Assembly (NCBI GenBank): GCA_945910005.1
Contig: OX246737.1
Coordinates: forward strand, 77,630,054-77,694,053
Direction of reading: 5' to 3'
DNA length: 64,000 nucleotides
Source of the DNA: Isoperla grammatica
Lineage: Eukaryota > Arthropoda > Insecta > Plecoptera > Perlodidae
A model generated the notes under the pieces. That model was not told the DNA's origin and did no database searches. It saw only the letters and a list, made by a program, of their open reading frames with translations. Position numbers and translations under genes: made by a program. Shown here piece after piece: positions 58,746-64,000 of the stretch; positions within the stretch are counted from its first letter, which is position 1, and each line of letters opens with the position of its first letter.

Positions 58746-59117
58746 CCTGAATAGGATGTTAAAATATCACATATATATGCGTGTTTTTTGTGGTACATAA
58801 TGATGATGAGACTTCACAAACGACCAATACGGCTCATTTATCGATTAAAAAATTATAGGCTACCATTAAATTGATTGAAACGTAATCAAAAGTAGTAGAC
58901 TTTTGATGATCGTTATAAATATGGTCAACTGGTTCATAATAAAGAAGTTTTAATGAAGTAGACTCATTTTTTTTGATTCGTTTTCCTAGAATTAAATATT
59001 GATTTAACTTATGTAAATTTGATTAAAATGTAATTTAATCGCAATTTAATTACTGTTTTGAAGTTTTTTTAAATGTATTTGATGCAAATATAAACTCCTT
59101 GTGCATTAAAGTAAAAA
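58746..59117. repeat. Element C right arm, outer part
   Basis: Complement of 43292-43680 (for example TCACAAACGACCAATACGGCTCATT). Homology ends near 59117, where the satellite array begins about 40 bp later. Confidence 0.82.
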
Positions 59118-59157
59118 AAAACATCACACAACAGTCACAACAATCACATCACAACAG

Positions 59158-62100
59158 TCTACAAAGTTCGTTGTTATTTTCTGCATTTTTGCCGTGAAAG
59201 TCATTAAACATAACACGTCATTGTAGCCATTCTATGATAGCTATCAAAATTCAATATACATAGTGAGAAAGGCCTGACTGTCATCGCCATTTCGGCAGTA
59301 TACTATGTGCATCTAACTTCAATGGTCCGCAAATGCGAATCATATCGGTGGAACACTGTAAAAATGAAGAAAATTTAAGCCGTAAATAAACAATATTGTT
59401 TTACAACATGGCGGTTAAAGCTAAAATTTTGAAACTTTTGTCGAGTCTTAGTACTATTGATATGGACCTACATGCAAAAAATCATTTATCGTGGTGTGCA
59501 AATTTTAATTTAATTCAAAAAATAAAAAAACATGTTTTTCAGTAATTAATTTTGTGTAGGTTGGCATCTTACGTCATTGAAGCCATTCTATGACAGCTAT
59601 CGAGATTTAAAATAATGGTGAGAAAGGTATGATTGCGTACGCTATGTTTGGTGTATACTATGTGCATCTTGCTGCAACAGTCCGCAAATGCGAATCATAT
59701 CGGTTGAACACTGTAAAAATGAAGAAATTATTTTCGTAAATAAACGAATTTTTTTTTAACATGGCGGATGAACTAACAATTTTAAAACTATTGTCAAGGG
59801 TTAAGACCGTTGCTGTTAACCTACAAGTGAAACATCATTTTAATCCGTGTGTAAGCTTTAATTTAATTAAATAAATAACAAATTTTGTTTTTCAGAAATT
59901 AATTTTTTGTAGGTTGGCATCTTAAATAATTTGGCTGGTTATATTAACAGCATCGAGTTTAGAGGTCACGAATGTTGCCAGAAAATTTCATCCAAATACG
60001 TCAAGCCGTTTGACCTGTGCGCGACGAACAAAATTTAGCACACACACACACACACCCAGACAAAGCGCCGATCGAGTTGTATGGAGAGATTCACTCCGCT
60101 TCGCTACGCTCATCTAACTAGGAAAAAGCTACGCGTCGACAGATGAGCGATCTTTTTCAATGTATCAAATCAAATAAATCATATAACTGTTCAAAAAAAA
60201 AATCTTTATTAAAAACATATGATTTTTTTACAAGATGGCGGATCAAGTTACAACCTTATTACTTGTGTATACTAGGAAAACGCGCCGCGTTGCCAGATGA
60301 GCGATTTTTTTTTAGTAATTCAAACACATCATTTGCATATCATATTACTCTTACTAAAAAAAAAAATACATTTATGATAAACATAATATGATTGTTTTAC
60401 AAGATGGAGGTTCAAGTTACAACCTTAGAATTTGTGTATATTATTTCTTAATATGTTGCTAATAATTACACGAAATATTGTTTAAATCCGTTGAGAAGTT
60501 TTATTTAAATAAATTAAAACCTTCAAGTTGATTTTTCAATGGATTTCCGTATAAGTTCATTCGACTGTGGTCAACTTAATAGGCTCTAATTCATAAACTA
60601 TTAAGCCTAATGAATGTAAAGTTCCGTAATGTAGATACAGACTATATCTAAGATGTACTATTGTTGAATCTTACAATAACCCGCTTTTAAATCATAATAA
60701 AAGCTTTTTAATTTGTCGACCAAGTTCGTTGTTAACTTTTGCATGTTTGCCATGAACGTCATTAAATATAACACGTCATTTTAGCCATTCTATGATAGCT
60801 ATCAAAATTCCAAATACGTAGTGAGAAAGGTTTGACTGCGTAAGCCATTTCGGCAGCATACTTTGTGCATCTTACTTCAATGGTCCGCAAATGCGAATCA
60901 TATCGGTGGAACACTGTAAAAACGAAGAAAATTACTGCCGTAAATAAACAATATTTGTTTATAACATGCCGGTTAAAGCTACAATTTGAAACTCTTGTCG
61001 AGTATTGGTACTATTGATGTGGACTTCCATATAAAAAATTATTTATATCGGTGTGTAAGTTTTAATTAAATTAAATAAATAACAAAACATATGTTTCAGT
61101 TGTTAATTTTTTGTAGGGTTGGCATCTTACGTCATTGTAGCCATTCTATGACAGCTATCGAAATTCCAAATAATAGTGCATAGGCATTGTTACGTACGCT
61201 ATGTTTGTTGTATACTATTGCCATCTAACTGCAATAGTCCGCAAATGCGAATCATATCGGTGGAACACTGTAAAAATGTAGAAAGTACTGTCGTAAATAA
61301 ACAATATTTTTTTATAACATGGCGGATAAACTTACAATTTTGAAACTGTTGTCAAGTGTTGGGACCGTCGATGTGAACCTACAATTGAAACATTTAAATC
61401 CGTTCGTAAGTTTTCATTTAATTAAATAAATAAACAATTTTTGTTTTTCAGTAATTAATTTTTTGTAGGTCGGCATCTTGACGAAGTTTGCTGGTTATGT
61501 TAACAGCATCGAGTTTAGTAGTCACAAATGTTGACAGAAAATTTCAGCCAAATACGTCAAGCCGTTTGACCTGTGCGCGATGAACAAAATTTAGCGCACA
61601 TACATACAGACATACATACATACAGACATACATACACACAGACAAAGCGCCGATCGAGTTGTATGGAGAGATTCACTCCGCTTCGCTACGCTCATCTAAT
61701 TATTTCGCGATATGTTGCTAACTAGGAAAACGCTCCGCGTTGACAGATGAGCGATATTTTCAGTGTATCAAATCAAATAAATCATTTGCATATCATATTA
61801 CTTAAAAAAAAAAAATACCTTTATAATAAACATATGATTTTTTTACAAGATGGCGGATCAAATTACAACCTTATTACTTTAGTATATTATTTTTTTGGTA
61901 TGTTGCTATTAAATGCACGAAATATTATTTAGATCCGTTCAGAAGTTTCCTTTAAAGAAATTAAAACCTTCAAGTTGATGGATTTCCGCATAATTTCATT
62001 CGACCGTGGTTTACTCAATAGGCTCTAATTCATAAACTATTAAACCTATCAGTGTATTGAAAGTTCCATAATGTAGATACAGACTATATCTAAAATGAAA

Positions 62101-64000
62101 TATCGTTTTATTATACAATAACTCGCATTTAAACTATAATAATAGCTTTTTAAATTGTCGACAGAGTTGTTTGTTATTTTCTGCATGATTGCCGTAAAAG
62201 TCATAAAACATAACACGTCATTGTAGCCACTCTATGATAGCTATCAAAATTCCAAATACATAGTGAGAAAGGTCTGACTACCTAAGCCATTTCGGCAGCA
62301 TATTATGTGCATCTAACTTCAATGGTCCGCAAATGCGAATCATATCGGTGGACACTGTAAAAATGAAGAAAATGCCTGCCGTAAATAAACAATATTTTTT
62401 TATAACATGGCCGTTAAAGCTACAATTTTGAAACTATTGTCGAGTGTTAGTATCATTGATGTGAACCTACTAGCAAAACATTATTTTTATCCGTGTGCAA
62501 ATGGTTATTTAATTCAATAAATTAAAAAACATGTTATTCAGTTATTTATGTTTTTGTAGGTTGGCATCTTACGTCATTGTACTCATTCTATGACAGCTAT
62601 CGAGATTCCAAATAAAAATGAACATGTATAATTACGTACGCTATGTTTGGTGTAACATATGTACATCTAACTGCAATAGTCTCCAAATGCCAATCATATC
62701 CGTGGAACACTGTAAAAATGAAGAATTTATTGTAGTAAATAAACAATATTTTTTTATAACATGGCGGATACACTTACAATTTTAAAAACTTTTGTCAAGT
62801 GTAGGTATTGTTGTTGTTAATCTACAAATGAAACATTATTTAAATCCGTTTGTTAGTTTTCATCTAATTAAAAAATAAACAATTTTTGTTTTTCAGTAAT
62901 TAATTTTTTGTAGGTTGGCATCTTGACGAATTTTGCTGGTTATGTTAACAGCATCGAGTTTAACAGTCATAAATGTTGACAGAAAATTTCAGCCAAATTT
63001 GTCAAGCTGTTTGACTTGTGCGCGACGAACAAAATTTAGCGCACATACATACATACACCCACACATACACACACACAGACAAAGCGCCGATCGAGTCGTA
63101 TGGGGATATTCACTCTGCTTCGCTACGCTCATCTAACTAGAGAAAAGGCTCCGCGTTGACAGATGAGCGATTTTTCAATGTATCAGATCAAATAAATAAT
63201 TTGCATATCATATTACTCAAAAAAAGAAAAATACCTTTATAGTAAATATATGATTTTTTTACAAGATGGCGGATCAAGTTACAACATTATAACCTAAGTA
63301 TATTATTTCTTGATATGTTGCTTATAAATGCACGAAATATTATTAAAATCCGTTAAGAAGTTTTCTTCAAAGAAATCAAAACCTTCAAGTTCCGCATAAT
63401 TTCATTCGACCGTGGTCTACTCAATAGGCTCTAATTCATAAACTATTAAACAAATCAGTGTGTGGAAAGTTCCATAATGTAGATACAGACTATATCTAAA
63501 ATGTTATATTGTTTAATCATACAATAACTCGCATTTAAACTATAATAATAGCTTTTTAAATTGTCGACCAAGTGTGTTGTTATTTTTGCATGTTTGCCGT
63601 GAAAGTCATAAAACATAACACGTCATTGTAGCCATTCTATGATAGCTACACAAATTTCAAATACATAGTGAGAAAGGTCTGACTGCCTAAGCCATTTCGG
63701 CAGCATATTTTGTGCATCTAACTTCAATGGTCCGCAAATGCGAATCAACTCGGTGGAACACTTTAAAAATGAAGACAATCTGTAAATAAACAATATTTTG
63801 TTACAACATGGCGGTTAAAGCTACAATTTTGAAACTATTGTCGAGTGTTAGTATTATTGATGTGGACCTACATGCAAAACATTATTTATATCCGTGTGTA
63901 AGTTTTAATTAAATTAAATAAATTAAAAAACATGTTTTTCAGTAACTTATTTTTTGTAGGTTGGCATCTTACGTCATTGTAGCCTTTTTGTGACAGCTAT
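59158..64000. repeat. Higher-order satellite, unit about 1.41-1.56 kb, to the window edge
   Basis: The unit start (TCGTTGTTATTTTCTGCAT.TTTGCCGT) recurs at about 59166, 60725, 62167 and 63573, giving units of roughly 1,560, 1,440 and 1,410 bp. Each unit holds two diverged blocks of about 410 bp (CATTCTATGA.AGCTATC...TCCGCAAATGCGAATCATATCGGTGGAACACTGTAAAAATG...AACATGGCGG), then a (CATA)n/(CACA)n tract with GACAAAGCGCCGATCGAGT, then a block with GATGAGCGA and ACAAGATGGCGGATCAAG. The first unit is longer because that last block is duplicated (60143 and 60297). No coding capacity. Confidence 0.9.

Noticed and set aside
61747..61932. Short frames in the satellite (also 60143-60391)
   Set aside because: They follow the satellite unit and are not conserved as open frames between units.

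Overview
The window is non-genic animal DNA made almost entirely of transposable elements and tandem repeats. I see no intact host gene; the nearest thing is a weak promoter/first-exon candidate near 4.9-5.3 kb. The large number of element types, the frequent AGGCCTA words, spliced transposon genes and long microsatellites suggest an aquatic invertebrate. An echinoderm or another invertebrate deuterostome is my guess, with low confidence.

Layout. 0-2 kb: a tRNA-derived SINE on the minus strand next to a 1.66-kb (TAAA)n microsatellite. 2-15 kb: short TIR elements and foldbacks (hAT-like elements with 8-bp duplications at 5754-6181 and 8338-9253), diverged tandem repeats and a small transposase remnant. 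15.5-20.8 kb: an old LINE reverse transcriptase split by a Copia element with LTRs, a tRNA-iMet-type primer site, a GTTAT duplication and a broken gag-pol. 22.9-26.1 kb: a decayed APE-type (Jockey-superfamily-like) LINE. 27-32.5 kb: a hAT transposase pseudogene split by a 3.9-kb long-TIR transposon (element A). 33.6-35.5 kb: two head-to-tail copies of a TIR element. 35.5-40.4 kb: a second long-TIR transposon (element B) carrying later insertions. 40.5-43.1 kb: an internally deleted L1/Tx1-like LINE. 43.3-59.1 kb: a third long-TIR transposon (element C). Its left arm was invaded by an LTR fragment, inside which an (AC)n tract holds an apparently full-length L1/Tx1-like LINE with two intact ORFs. 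Its right arm was invaded by a young LTR element with matching 1,057-bp LTRs and only a coiled-coil ORF. 59.16-64 kb: a higher-order satellite with a 1.4-1.6-kb unit, running off the window.

The most interesting theme is that elements A, B and C, which do not resemble one another in TIR sequence, all carry pieces of one protein type. It has acidic motifs like those of FEN1/XPG (PIN-like) nucleases (EAD, DTD and a G-x-D-x-T/M-S motif) followed by a C-terminal cysteine-rich CXC-like domain. Element A is flanked by a 3-bp duplication, and removing it in the mind restores the hAT reading frame. This fits what I recall of the Academ superfamily, but I could not check that. The second theme is an L1/Tx1-like LINE inserted precisely in an (AC)n microsatellite, which suggests microsatellite-targeted integration.

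Most genes here are broken. The exceptions are the two ORFs of the LINE at 44.6-50.9 kb and the 277-codon ORF of the LTR element at 54-58.7 kb.
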